Source of the DNA: Planctomycetota bacterium
GTDB taxonomy: Bacteria > Planctomycetota > UBA8742 > UBA2392
Assembly (NCBI GenBank): GCA_003576915.1
Contig: QEVF01000012.1
Coordinates: 1-37,898, forward strand
Length of the DNA stretch: 37,898 bases
Direction of reading: 5' to 3'
Positions 24,812 through 33,039 of the stretch are shown in pieces. Below the pieces are notes generated by a model. It saw only the letters and a list, made by a program, of their open reading frames with translations. It was not told the DNA's origin and did not search any database. The position numbers and the translations under genes were made by a program. The first letter of the stretch is position 1. Each line of letters starts with the position of its first letter.

Positions 24812-25843
24812 GAGCTCCCGCGAGAGCACGAAGTCGGCGATTTCCTCAAATAGCGGCCGCAACTCGTTCTTGCCCAGCACGGCCAGGCCGCGCTTGGCGT
24901 CTTCGATGTAGCCGCGTGCCTTTTGTGCGGCGTACTTGAAGCTCTCCGTGGAGTGCAGCAGCTTGAGCAACTCGTCGCGGCCCTTGGCGCCGGCTTTCAC
25001 GGCCGTGAGCGCCAGAGCGCGCTGCTTCTTGTCCGAGCGGCTGAGGAAATGGATCAGGGGGAGCGTCGGCTTTCCCTTTTCGACGTCTGAGCCCAGCGTC
25101 TTGCCCACGAGGGCTTCTTCGCCCAGCAAGTCCAGGAGGTCGTCCATGATCTGAAAGGCGCGGCCAAGCTGCATGCCGTAGCTGTAGAAGGCCTCGCAGA
25201 CTTCCGGGGCGGCGCCGGCGTAGTGGGCTCCCAGGCGGGCGCTGGTGGCGTAGAGTTCGGCCGTTTTGCCGTCGATGATCTTGAGGTACTTGGGCTCATC
25301 GAGGTCGAAGTTGTTGCGGTTGTTGACCTGCATGACCTCGCCCAGGCAGGTAATGGCCATGGCGCGCGAAAACTGGCGGGCGCCCTCGGTCGTGCTGCAG
25401 CCAAGGCTCACTTCGAACGCGTGACTGAAGATGTGGTCGCCCAGCAGCACGGAGACCTCGTTGCCTGCCAGGGCGTTGATGGAGGCGCGCTTGCGGCGCA
25501 GCAGGGCCTCGTCCAGAATGTCATCATGGACCAGGGTTGCCGTGTGCAGCATCTCGGCCACGGCGCCCAGGATGATGTGGTCTTGTGTCACTTTGCCACA
25601 GGCCTTGCCTGCCAGCAGCAGCAGCGCGGGGCGCAGCTTCTTGCCCGAGTAATCCTCGATGTACTCCAGCAGCGTCGCGATGTAGGGATCGTCGCTGGAG
25701 AGTTCAGCGCGGTAGCGTTCTTCCACGCGCGCGAGATCGCCGGCAATAGGCGCATACAGGCGCGCCAATATGCGCTTGGCGGCCTGGGCGGCGGATGAAT
25801 TGGCCTTGTCACTCACGGCGGGCGCGCGGCTTTTGCTGGTCAT
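24809..25843 (-). CDS. Polyprenyl diphosphate synthase (octaprenyl/heptaprenyl type)
   Basis: 344 residues, all-helical trans-prenyltransferase. First Asp-rich motif VHDDILDEALLRRKR and second MDDLLDLLGEE are seen with GDHIFSHAF and KTAELYATS in between, the normal order. Such enzymes add isopentenyl units to make long side chains for menaquinone/ubiquinone (IspB/HepT-like), used by the respiratory chain at the inner membrane. Chain length cannot be told. ATG at 25843 is chosen; a start at 25969 would add a Cys/Arg-rich leader read from inside the mobA-like gene. The gene lies 88 bp downstream of the MobA-like gene; no terminator is visible between them. The stop lies in the 14-bp inverted repeat. 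Confidence 0.88.
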   Translation of the reverse strand: MTSKSRAPAVSDKANSSAAQAAKRILARLYAPIAGDLARVEERYRAELSSDDPYIATLLEYIEDYSGKKLRPALLLLAGKACGKVTQDHIILGAVAEMLHTATLVHDDILDEALLRRKRASINALAGNEVSVLLGDHIFSHAFEVSLGCSTTEGARQFSRAMAITCLGEVMQVNNRNNFDLDEPKYLKIIDGKTAELYATSARLGAHYAGAAPEVCEAFYSYGMQLGRAFQIMDDLLDLLGEEALVGKTLGSDVEKGKPTLPLIHFLSRSDKKQRALALTAVKAGAKGRDELLKLLHSTESFKYAAQKARGYIEDAKRGLAVLGKNELRPLFEEIADFVLSREL

Positions 25844-25931
25844 GGTCGGCTTCTTCTGGGGAGGCCAGGGCCTCCTGCACCCCCGTGCCTGGCTGACGTT
25901 ACCAAGGGCCCCGGCGCCGGTGAAGTGCCTG

Positions 25932-26540
25932 TCAGGCCTCCGGGCGCTCGAGCATCTCGAGGTCCGCAAGGGTGTTCACGTTGGCAAAGGCACGATCGAG
26001 GGGGGCAAAGGCTGCCAGTTGGGCATCGGTCAGCACCTCGCAGCGAGCAGCCCTCCACAGGGGAACGACCTTGAGGCGTCCCGCCGCCAGGGCCCCTTCC
26101 ACGGGTCCGATCATGGCCGCTGTGCGCAGGGCACAAACCAGGGGCTCCGGCTGGCCGCCGTGCTCGCAGAAAACCACGTCTGCGGCGTCCAGCTTCTCGA
26201 CGAGAAGCTCCAGAAGGGCAGGGGGAATCAGGGGCAGGTCACAGGCGAGCACCAGCAGCCGCTCATGGCGCCGGGCCGCATGCACTAATCCGGCGTGAAT
26301 ACCGGCCAGGGGACCCTGCTGAACATAGGGAGGCAGATCTGGCAGCGCCGTGAGGCCCGACGGCAAATCCAGGCGTCTGGCGCCCGTCGAAACAGCCACA
26401 GCGCCGCAATGGGGGCGCAACAACTCCGACGCGTGCTCCAGCAGCGTGCGCCCTCGCAGCATGCGCAGGGCCTTTTCGCCCTGCATCCGCGTGGCCAGCC
26501 CGCCGGCCAGCACCAGGCCCAGAGTGTCCTGTCTCTTCAT
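25932..26540 (-). CDS. mobA: MobA-like molybdopterin guanylyltransferase
   Basis: 202 residues, nucleotidyltransferase fold. Signature LAGGLATRMQGEKAL near the N-terminus binds GTP, LACDLPLIPPALLELL holds the metal-binding Asp, and NVNTLADLE near the C-terminus matches the MobA end motif. It attaches GMP to molybdopterin to form the guanine dinucleotide cofactor used by bacterial DMSO-reductase-family enzymes (nitrate reductases, formate dehydrogenases). The start at 26540 (MKRQDT) is chosen, but it lacks a good RBS; the in-frame ATG at 26564 has GGGGGG upstream yet lies in the loop of a terminator hairpin. A relation to other NTP-transferases such as MocA is possible. Monocistronic or co-transcribed with the prenyl synthase gene. 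Confidence 0.8.
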   Translation of the reverse strand: MKRQDTLGLVLAGGLATRMQGEKALRMLRGRTLLEHASELLRPHCGAVAVSTGARRLDLPSGLTALPDLPPYVQQGPLAGIHAGLVHAARRHERLLVLACDLPLIPPALLELLVEKLDAADVVFCEHGGQPEPLVCALRTAAMIGPVEGALAAGRLKVVPLWRAARCEVLTDAQLAAFAPLDRAFANVNTLADLEMLERPEA

Positions 26541-26542
26541 GG

Positions 26543-26573
26543 GGAAAGAAAAGGGCGCGGCCATGCCGCGCCC
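26543..26573 (-). terminator. Rho-independent terminator after the 970-residue protein gene
   Basis: Perfect 9-bp stem GGGCGCGGC/GCCGCGCCC (26553-26561 with 26565-26573, ATG in the loop on minus) followed on the minus strand by TTTTCTTTCCCC. It lies about 19 bases after the stop at 26592, and its T-run ends just before the mobA ATG. Confidence 0.8.
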
Positions 26574-26591
26574 CCCTTCAGGTGGAACGCA

Positions 26592-29504
26592 CTACTTGCC
26601 GGACTTCTCGGCTTCCTTGGCGTCCTCGATTTCCTTGGGCGTGGGGAAGCGCTCGATCTTGTGCTTCTCAAGCACGACCTTGGGGTTGATCAAGTCGAGC
26701 ACGACCTGGGAGGAGGCCAGGCGGCGTGCGCGCAAAATGTCCGCGGGGCCGCTTCCGAAGCTGGAATCCTCGACATCCTTTTCGCTGAGGCGGCGCGGCA
26801 TGGCGCGGCGGTCGGTGACGCGGGCGAGGAGGTAGGCCCACTGGTCTTCGTCCGGGCGGCGCTGGATGTCGCGGTTGAACTTTTCGGGGATGATCTCGCT
26901 GATGCCTTCTTCGGGCTTGATGTCCTTGACGCGGTCCACGTAGGGTTTGTCAGGGTCCACCAGGCTGGGGGTGGAGGAGAACGCAAGCAGCTCGCTGTCG
27001 CCCTCGCTGTTGACGCCGGGGATGTCCATGCCGTTGGTGATGAAGGGGGTCTCCTTGACCTCGGCCTGGGGCCACTTCTTGCGGAAGTCAGCCACGGCGG
27101 CGTCAAACCCGCGCTTGATGATATCGGCGCGCAGGGCCTTCATCTCAGCCACGCAGAGTTCGCGGGCGCGGGTGGTGGCGGCGAGCTTGAGCACGCGATC
27201 ACGGACGTCACTGTGTCCCTGCTGGAACTTGGGCACCTTGCGGCGCAGGCGCAGCATGTACAGGCCCTTGTCAGCCAAACCCATGATCTCGCTGAAGGCC
27301 CCCTCGTTGGAGCCCGGCTCTTCGAGGAAGCGCTTGGCGCCGTCCACGTTTTCGAGGAAGGCGAGGCGGTCGTCGGCAAGGACGTCGGCCCACTTGAGCA
27401 GGCGGGCCGAGCCGAAGCGGGCGTACTTGAGTTTGTAGCTGTCGGCCTTGGCCTCGATATTGAGGCTCAGGGTGTTGGCGGCCTCGCGGCGGATACGGGC
27501 ATCGAAGGCCTCGTTGTCGGCGCGCAGGAGCTGCAGTGCGCCCTCAAGATCGTCGATGCCGGCCTGAGAAACGATGCGGTCCTTGGCCTCGCGCAGGGCG
27601 CGACCCAGTTCCGCGGGTATCTCGACGAGCAGCTCTTCCACGGCGAACTTGCGCAGGGCGTCGTTGCCCTTGGTCGCCGCGCGAAGCGTAAGCTTGTAAC
27701 CGACGAGGAGCTTGCGGAATTGGTCAACGAAGCGGCGCACGGAGTCTTCCTTGCGGCCGCCCTTGCCCTCGAGCAGCAGGTCGCGCAGCGCAATCTGCTC
27801 CTTGATGCCGTCGATCTCGAGCTGGACACGGGCCAGTTCGAGGCGGCGCTGCTCTTCGCCCATCACTTCGCCGTCGGGCCCCTTGAGTTCCTTCTGGGAG
27901 GCCTTGTCCTCGAGGCTGGCCTCCTTGTCGCGGAGCTGGCGGTCGAGGTCCTGGATGGAACGCTGGGCCGTGGTCACCAGGCTGTTCAGTTGCTCACGCC
28001 CGATGTCGTCTTCCAGGTTGCGGGCGAGGTCTTCAATCAGGTTGGAGAGCTGGATGTCGAAGCTCTTCTTCTGGTCGTCGCTTGCACCGGCGTTGGGAAG
28101 CACCGGCATGCGCAGGGCGCCGCCCGTGAAATAGGTGTTGATCAGGTTGGCGATGGCGTCAAAACGTGAGCGCAGGTCCTGGCGCTGGCTGCGCAGCGCT
28201 TCGATGTTGCGCTGCTTCTGCTGGTTGAGGCTGCTTTCGGCGCGCAGGGTTTTTTCGCGGTTTTCTCGCTCTTCATCCAACTCGGCCTTGAAGGCCGCCA
28301 CGGCGGCCTGGGCGAAGAGGGGGGCCTTCTCCTTGCGCAGCGTTGCGTAGATCTCCGCTGAAACTTCTTCAAACGAACGCTCCGTCATCAGCCTCGCTTT
28401 CAGTTCTTCGCGGAGCTTTTTCTCCTCTTCCGGCGTGAAGCCTTTGAACTCGGGGTCCTTGCGGCGCCTGAGGTCTTCGTCGTTGAAGGCCTTTTCGACA
28501 CGGGCGTCAATGTTCTTCTTGTCGGCTTCCGTTGCGCCAAATTCGCCGTTCTTGCGCATGGCCGCATAGTAAATGCGCTCAAGCTTTTCATCACGCGGCA
28601 CGGCGATCAGGAAATCCTCGAACTCGGCACGGAACAGGTCGAACTCGAACTCGGCATCGCTGGATAGCTGCGTGAACCGGTGCTTTTCGAATGTGGCCTC
28701 GAAGGGGTCATCGCCGCTGGCCGGAGTGGACAGACCCAGAGCATTGGCGGCCCTGGCGGCGCGGTGGTTGTAGTGCTCGCGCTCGACCTCTTGCCGGGCC
28801 CGGGCCAGGAAGGGCTCGATGCCCAGGCGCACGAACTGCGTCTTGACCTCGATGTCATTGCCTGCCGCCACGGCCGCAATGTCCGTCAGGCGCGTGCGCT
28901 CGGCGGCGAGCAGCGAGTCCACATAGTCACGCACCATCAGGCAGTCGCGCAGCGTGGGTTCGATGTCGCGCAGGGGAAAACCGAAGCGGTCCTGGAACTC
29001 GCGATAAAGGTTCTCCTGCTTGAAGCGCTCAAGCTCCTGCGCCGTGGCGTTGATCAGCGACGTCACGGCCTTCCACACGGCCTGATTCGAGGGGCGCACA
29101 AAGCCCGCCGCCTCGGCCCGCTTGACCAAGGCCAGATGGCACCAGATGTCGTTGTCCTGGTAGCTGGGCCAGATGTCCAGCAGCGAACGGTCAAAGGGCG
29201 TGTCCGAAGCGTCCTGCGCCATCGTGGTCAGGGCCGGCACCCGGGCATAGATCGCGCGAGGCTTTTCCTCGCCCTGGCCCTGGTAATAATCCAGCTGACG
29301 CGCCGTCCGCAGACCCTGCCGGATGTGCTGGAATTCAATGATGCCGTAGGTTCGGCCATCCATCACGCCTGCATGGGTGGGCTGCTTGCTGCTGTCGCCC
29401 AAAAGGGCGGTCATCGATCCGGTGACCGTGAACATACCCGCAATCAGCACGATGAGCGCGGTCACCGCAATCTTCTGGCCGCGTGAGTAGTTTTCGAGTG
29501 CCAC
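26592..29504 (-). CDS. Large membrane-anchored coiled-coil protein, function unknown (PpiD-like layout)
   Basis: 970 residues from a GTG start with AAGGAAG upstream (7 nt). A single membrane helix (about 13-33, IAVTALIVLIAGMFTVTGSM) follows a short basic N-terminus; the rest lies outside the membrane, presumably in the periplasm. Long charged coiled-coil segments fill the middle (for example 330-420, 430-480 and 540-610). The layout, a short cytoplasmic tail, one helix and a SurA-N-like helical region, recalls PpiD-type periplasmic foldases, but no parvulin domain was found. The gene is one of the longest here and unlike any family I recognise. A long open frame on the opposite strand (26295-28169) is judged a shadow. 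A terminator follows at 26543-26573. Confidence 0.65.
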   Translation of the reverse strand: MALENYSRGQKIAVTALIVLIAGMFTVTGSMTALLGDSSKQPTHAGVMDGRTYGIIEFQHIRQGLRTARQLDYYQGQGEEKPRAIYARVPALTTMAQDASDTPFDRSLLDIWPSYQDNDIWCHLALVKRAEAAGFVRPSNQAVWKAVTSLINATAQELERFKQENLYREFQDRFGFPLRDIEPTLRDCLMVRDYVDSLLAAERTRLTDIAAVAAGNDIEVKTQFVRLGIEPFLARARQEVEREHYNHRAARAANALGLSTPASGDDPFEATFEKHRFTQLSSDAEFEFDLFRAEFEDFLIAVPRDEKLERIYYAAMRKNGEFGATEADKKNIDARVEKAFNDEDLRRRKDPEFKGFTPEEEKKLREELKARLMTERSFEEVSAEIYATLRKEKAPLFAQAAVAAFKAELDEERENREKTLRAESSLNQQKQRNIEALRSQRQDLRSRFDAIANLINTYFTGGALRMPVLPNAGASDDQKKSFDIQLSNLIEDLARNLEDDIGREQLNSLVTTAQRSIQDLDRQLRDKEASLEDKASQKELKGPDGEVMGEEQRRLELARVQLEIDGIKEQIALRDLLLEGKGGRKEDSVRRFVDQFRKLLVGYKLTLRAATKGNDALRKFAVEELLVEIPAELGRALREAKDRIVSQAGIDDLEGALQLLRADNEAFDARIRREAANTLSLNIEAKADSYKLKYARFGSARLLKWADVLADDRLAFLENVDGAKRFLEEPGSNEGAFSEIMGLADKGLYMLRLRRKVPKFQQGHSDVRDRVLKLAATTRARELCVAEMKALRADIIKRGFDAAVADFRKKWPQAEVKETPFITNGMDIPGVNSEGDSELLAFSSTPSLVDPDKPYVDRVKDIKPEEGISEIIPEKFNRDIQRRPDEDQWAYLLARVTDRRAMPRRLSEKDVEDSSFGSGPADILRARRLASSQVVLDLINPKVVLEKHKIERFPTPKEIEDAKEAEKSGK

Positions 29505-29637
29505 TGTCGCTTCTTCCTTAGTTAATCCAAACGCCCATGCCGCGTCAAAAGACGGCGGCGCCCCGTGGTACGGGGGGCAGAACGTTAGCAACGCCTCAGA
29601 AAAGGGGCAACGACCGGCGGGAAATTGCTTCCGGCGC

Positions 29638-29676
29638 TTGCAGCCTATTTTGGAAATTTTATACTTTTTATAGTAT
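29638..29676 (+). promoter_or_regulatory. Promoter and AT-rich palindrome upstream of the FapA/DUF342 gene
   Basis: TTGCAG (29638-29643) and TATACT (29660-29665) are 16 bp apart. ATACT-N6-AGTAT (29661-29676) forms an inverted repeat across the -10, a likely operator. It lies within a 190-bp gap; 29505-29637 shows nothing clear. Confidence 0.6.
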
Positions 29677-29695
29677 TCACGCGGGAGAGCCGCCC

Positions 29696-31090
29696 ATGGC
29701 CGCAACATCCACCATCGAGAACTGGCTCGCCCTGCGCGCAGCCTTGGAGTTGCGGCTGGAAGACGGCGGCCTCAAGGCCCTGCTGGTGCCCCGTCAAAGC
29801 GCGGCGGTGGCCGACCTCTCCGTCGAGGAGCTGCGTCAGTTCCTGCTCGAGGATCAGCGCCTGACAGCCCTGCGCGAGGAGGACCTGCCGGACATCGTCG
29901 TTCGGTTGAAGGCGGGAAGGGAGGCGCTGGTGGCCGATCACGGGCGGGTGCCCATGCACGGTCGCGACGGCCACCTTGACTGGCTGGTGCAGGCGCCCCA
30001 GGCGCAGAACCCCGATGAAGACGGGGACATCGACTTCTTCGCCATGCGCGACTTCCACGCCGTGACCAGGGGCCAGCCCCTTGCCCGCCTCCACCGGCCC
30101 ACCCTCGGAGTTCCCGGCTGCAACGTGCGCGGAGAGGTACTCGCGGCCCGAGACGGCCGGCCTTCTCCGTTCCGTGCCGGGCCCAACGTCAGACTGGATG
30201 CGGAGAGCCAGACCTTCGTGGCGACCATGGATGGCCGGGTGGTTGTCAGTGGCGACAGTCTGTGGGTGTCTCGGGTGCTGGAAGTCGAGAAGGATGTGGA
30301 CTACAGCACGGGCAACATCACTTTTGGCGGTCTGGTGAACGTGCCGGGCAACGTGCGAGACAACTTCTGCGTCGAGGGCGCTGAGGGCATCTGCGTGCGG
30401 GGTCTTGTGGAGGCCGCCAGGCTGATATCGCGGGGCGCGATCACGCTCAAGGGAGGGGTCAACGCGCGCGACAAAGGCACGATCCAGACGGACGGCGACG
30501 TGACGGCCAAGTTCGTGACCAACGCCGACATCAAGGCGCGGGGCGAAGTGCTGGTGGCCAAGGAAATTGTGAGTTCGCGAGTCTATGGGCGGCGCGTCAG
30601 TGTGGCGCGGGGGCCCATTGCCGGAGGCGAGGTATGCGCGCTGGAGCGGATTTCAGCGCTTGAGGCCGGCAGCGAGAAGGGCGCGCGCACCCTTCTGCAG
30701 GTGGGCCGCGACCTCTTCGCCGAACTGGACCTGGAGGCCGCGAAAGCCCGTGAAGCCAAGCTGCGTGAAGTCATTCAATCGTTGCAGGCCACTCTGGGGC
30801 CGCTGACCCAGCGGCGCGACAGCCTCACACCCCTGGATGCATGGAAGCTGGACCGGCTGCTGGAGCACACTTCGCGCCTGGAATCAGAACTGCGGGAATT
30901 GCTCGAACGTCTGCAGGGCGCCCGGCGCAAGGCGCTTTCCACCCAGGGGTCCATCGAACTGGAGCGGGGGCTCTATCCCGGTGTGGTGCTGCGTATTGGG
31001 CGCTACGAGAAAACTGTGGACAAGCGCTACGCGGGCAGAAGGCGCATCTACTTCGACGAAGAACGGGGCGACATTGTCATCGGCGCTTAG
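29696..31090 (+). CDS. FapA/DUF342 family protein (flagellar assembly protein A-like)
   Basis: 464 residues. The N-terminal part (about 1-130) is a helical region unlike the rest. The central part (about 190-340) has the repeated short strands of a parallel beta-helix typical of DUF342: VDYSTGNITFGGLVNVPGNV, FCVEGAEGICVRGLVEAA, AITLKGGVNARDKGTIQTDGDVTAKFVTNADIKARGEV. A charged coiled coil follows (about 370-440). FapA in Vibrio affects flagellar assembly and polar localisation, and DUF342 proteins are linked to membrane-associated polymer scaffolds; the role here is unknown, as no flagellar genes are in the window. GGGAGAG precedes the ATG. An earlier ATG at 29537 would extend through the promoter and is rejected. 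Confidence 0.72.
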   Translation: MAATSTIENWLALRAALELRLEDGGLKALLVPRQSAAVADLSVEELRQFLLEDQRLTALREEDLPDIVVRLKAGREALVADHGRVPMHGRDGHLDWLVQAPQAQNPDEDGDIDFFAMRDFHAVTRGQPLARLHRPTLGVPGCNVRGEVLAARDGRPSPFRAGPNVRLDAESQTFVATMDGRVVVSGDSLWVSRVLEVEKDVDYSTGNITFGGLVNVPGNVRDNFCVEGAEGICVRGLVEAARLISRGAITLKGGVNARDKGTIQTDGDVTAKFVTNADIKARGEVLVAKEIVSSRVYGRRVSVARGPIAGGEVCALERISALEAGSEKGARTLLQVGRDLFAELDLEAAKAREAKLREVIQSLQATLGPLTQRRDSLTPLDAWKLDRLLEHTSRLESELRELLERLQGARRKALSTQGSIELERGLYPGVVLRIGRYEKTVDKRYAGRRRIYFDEERGDIVIGA

Positions 31091-31100
31091 GGCCCGTTTG

Positions 31101-31141
31101 TGTTATGCTGAATGCCTGAGGAAGCAAGTCCCGGCATAACA
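31101..31141 (+). promoter_or_regulatory. Extended -10 and leader inverted repeat upstream of the helicase gene
   Basis: TG-T-TATGCT (31101-31109) is an extended -10 without an obvious -35. The 8-bp repeat TGTTATGC (31101-31108) is inverted at GCATAACA (31134-31141), which would fold the leader immediately ahead of the ribosome-binding site if the transcript begins upstream. Confidence 0.45.
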
Positions 31142-31148
31142 TCGAGGC

Positions 31149-32663
31149 ATGATGAGTTTCGAAGACCTGAAGTTGGCAGCACCTTTGTTGAAGGCCGTCG
31201 CGGAGCTGGGCTACACCCAGCCCACCCCCATCCAGACGAAGGCGATTCCCCACGCGCTGACGGGCACTGACGTCCTGGGCTGCGCCCAGACCGGCACCGG
31301 CAAGACGGCGGCCTTCGCGCTGCCTATTCTGCACCGCCTGATGGAGATGCCCGCGGCGCTGCCCGGCAAGATCCGCGTGCTGGTGCTCAGCCCCACGCGC
31401 GAACTGGCCGCCCAGATTGACGAGAGCTTCCGCGCCTATGGCCGTTATACCGGGTTGCGCTTTGCCGTCATCTTCGGCGGCGTGAACCAGAACCCGCAGA
31501 CAGATTCCCTGCGCAAGGGCGTCGATGTGCTGGTGGCCACGCCCGGCCGCCTGCTGGACCTCATCGAGCAGCGCTTTGTGGACCTTTCCGGCGTGCAGTT
31601 CCTTGTGCTGGATGAAGCGGACCGCATGCTGGACATGGGCTTCATTCTCGATATCCGCCGCATCGTGGCCCTCGTACCCAAGGCCCGCCAGACGCTCTTT
31701 TTCAGTGCCACCATGCCGCCGGAAATCCGTCGCCTGGCCGACACCATACTCAACCGTCCCGTGAATGTTGAGGCTGCGCCGCCCGCCACTACAGCCGAAA
31801 AGGTCAACCAGAGCCTGTACTACGTGGGCGGGCGCGAGAAGTCGATCCTGTTGGCCCACCTGCTTTCGACGCTCAAGTATTCACGCGTGCTGGTTTTCGT
31901 GAAAACCAAACACGGTGCTGACCGCGTCGTCAAGCAGATGCGGCGCTGGGGCATTGCCGCCGAGGCCATCCATGGCGACAAAACCCAGGGCGCCCGCACG
32001 CGAGCGCTGGAGAACTTCAAGTCCCTCAAAACGCGCATCCTGATCGCAACAGACATCGCCGCGCGCGGCCTGGATATCGACGACATCAGCCACGTCATCA
32101 ACTACGACATTCCCCACGAAGCAGAAACTTACGTGCATCGCATCGGCCGAACGGGGCGCGCCGGGGCTTCGGGCGAGGCCATATCCTTCTGCTCCGTCGA
32201 GGACTTCGGGTCCCTGTCGGACATCCAGCGCCTGGTGGGCCGGAAGATCCCTGAACTCAAGGCCAACGACCCCGCTTACCTGCAACGCCTCCAGAATCCT
32301 GACCGCGGGGCGGCTCCCCTGCCGGACCTGGAAGAGGTGGCCGAACATGTCCATGCCCATCGCTCTCGCGGAGCGCGGGGTCAGCGCGCGCGTGGCCGCA
32401 ATCCGCGGGGCCACCGTGATTCGCGCGACCACGATTCCCGCGAGCGCGTCCGTGACCGCGAACCCCTACCCCCGCCATCACCCGCCCTGGCCGACGGAGG
32501 GGAGCGATTCGAAGCCATGGACCGAGAAAGCGCCTACGAGAGCGCCAGCCTCGACTATTTCAAGCCCCAGCGTCCGGAGTCTTCGCCCCGTGCCAAGGCC
32601 AAAGCCAAAGCGCTGCCGCCGGTCAAGCCCGCCCAGGGTCTGCCTCGCCGTTCCCAGGGCTGA
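31149..32663 (+). CDS. rhlE: DEAD-box ATP-dependent RNA helicase (RhlE-like)
   Basis: 504 residues with the normal DEAD-box order: Q motif (FEDLKLAAPLLKAVAELGYTQPTPIQ), Walker A AQTGTGKTAAF, PTRELAAQ, VLDEADRML, SATMPPE, then the second RecA domain with ATDIAARGLDIDDI and HRIGRTGRAG. It unwinds RNA duplexes in cold adaptation, ribosome assembly and RNA decay. RhlE rather than DbpA/SrmB is by overall look. The C-terminal ~110 residues are Arg/Gly/His-rich (SRGARGQRARGRNPRGHRD), as in basic RNA-binding tails. A second ATG three bases in (31152) is equally possible. It is not followed by another plus-strand gene and shares its terminator with the convergent NIL gene. Confidence 0.92.
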   Translation: MMSFEDLKLAAPLLKAVAELGYTQPTPIQTKAIPHALTGTDVLGCAQTGTGKTAAFALPILHRLMEMPAALPGKIRVLVLSPTRELAAQIDESFRAYGRYTGLRFAVIFGGVNQNPQTDSLRKGVDVLVATPGRLLDLIEQRFVDLSGVQFLVLDEADRMLDMGFILDIRRIVALVPKARQTLFFSATMPPEIRRLADTILNRPVNVEAAPPATTAEKVNQSLYYVGGREKSILLAHLLSTLKYSRVLVFVKTKHGADRVVKQMRRWGIAAEAIHGDKTQGARTRALENFKSLKTRILIATDIAARGLDIDDISHVINYDIPHEAETYVHRIGRTGRAGASGEAISFCSVEDFGSLSDIQRLVGRKIPELKANDPAYLQRLQNPDRGAAPLPDLEEVAEHVHAHRSRGARGQRARGRNPRGHRDSRDHDSRERVRDREPLPPPSPALADGGERFEAMDRESAYESASLDYFKPQRPESSPRAKAKAKALPPVKPAQGLPRRSQG

Positions 32664-32684
32664 TCACGCGAACCCTCCAACGAC

Positions 32685-32710
32685 AAAGGCCGCGCCATGC
32701 GCGGCCTTTT
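32685..32710. terminator. Bidirectional terminator between the helicase and NIL genes
   Basis: Perfect 10-bp stem AAAGGCCGCG (32685-32694) with CGCGGCCTTT (32700-32709) and TTT following on plus; on minus the 3' side is TTTGTCGTT. It separates two convergent genes (stops at 32663 and 32730). Confidence 0.85.
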
Positions 32711-32729
32711 GAACGTTGCGGCGGCCTGC

Positions 32730-32957
32730 TCAGCTTTCCGTGATCGTCACGCCCCGTTCACTGAGGTACTTGATGGCCTGGTCCAGGGCCTCATCTGTGC
32801 CTTCCAGCGAGAGCTCAAGATAACCCATTTCGTCGTTCACGTTGGCGCGCGAGATGTTGAACACCACGCCGAACTTCATCGAAATATTGTGAAGGATGGG
32901 CTCCCGGATCAGCTTCTGCGGGAAGCTCATGGTGAGTTTGCGGATGGTCGCCGACAT
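32730..32957 (-). CDS. Stand-alone NIL-domain protein
   Basis: 75 residues. The whole protein is a NIL domain: TIRKLTMSFPQKLIREPILHNISMKFGVVFNISRANVNDEMGYLELSLEGTDEALDQAIKYLSERGV, an alpha/beta ACT-like fold seen at the C-terminus of the methionine ABC transporter MetN and in some ferredoxins. It may sense a small ligand or serve as a dimerisation module; stand-alone copies are of unknown role and are sometimes linked to sulfur amino acid metabolism. Cytoplasmic. AGGAG precedes the ATG. It lies 82 bp downstream of purA on the same strand; this gap holds only a weak hairpin. Confidence 0.8.
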   Translation of the reverse strand: MSATIRKLTMSFPQKLIREPILHNISMKFGVVFNISRANVNDEMGYLELSLEGTDEALDQAIKYLSERGVTITES

Positions 32958-33039
32958 GGTTGCTCCTGTTGCCCCGTTCCCGTCCCTTTAACGCTACATC
33001 GTGAAGCTTTGCTTCGCCAAAATTTGTTTCAAGTTCAAA

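Noticed and set aside
26295..28169. 624-residue open frame on the plus strand, antisense to the 970-residue protein
   Set aside because: It overlaps the well-behaved minus-strand gene and mobA; its product is a low-complexity Gly/Leu/Ala/His mix typical of antisense frames in GC-rich DNA, with no RBS or recognisable domain.
26592..29504. Peptidyl-prolyl isomerase assignment
   Set aside because: Only the overall layout resembles PpiD; no parvulin catalytic segment was found by eye.
33003..33015. Terminator after purA (GAAGC-TTT-GCTTC hairpin)
   Set aside because: The stem is only five bases and has no T-run on the minus strand.
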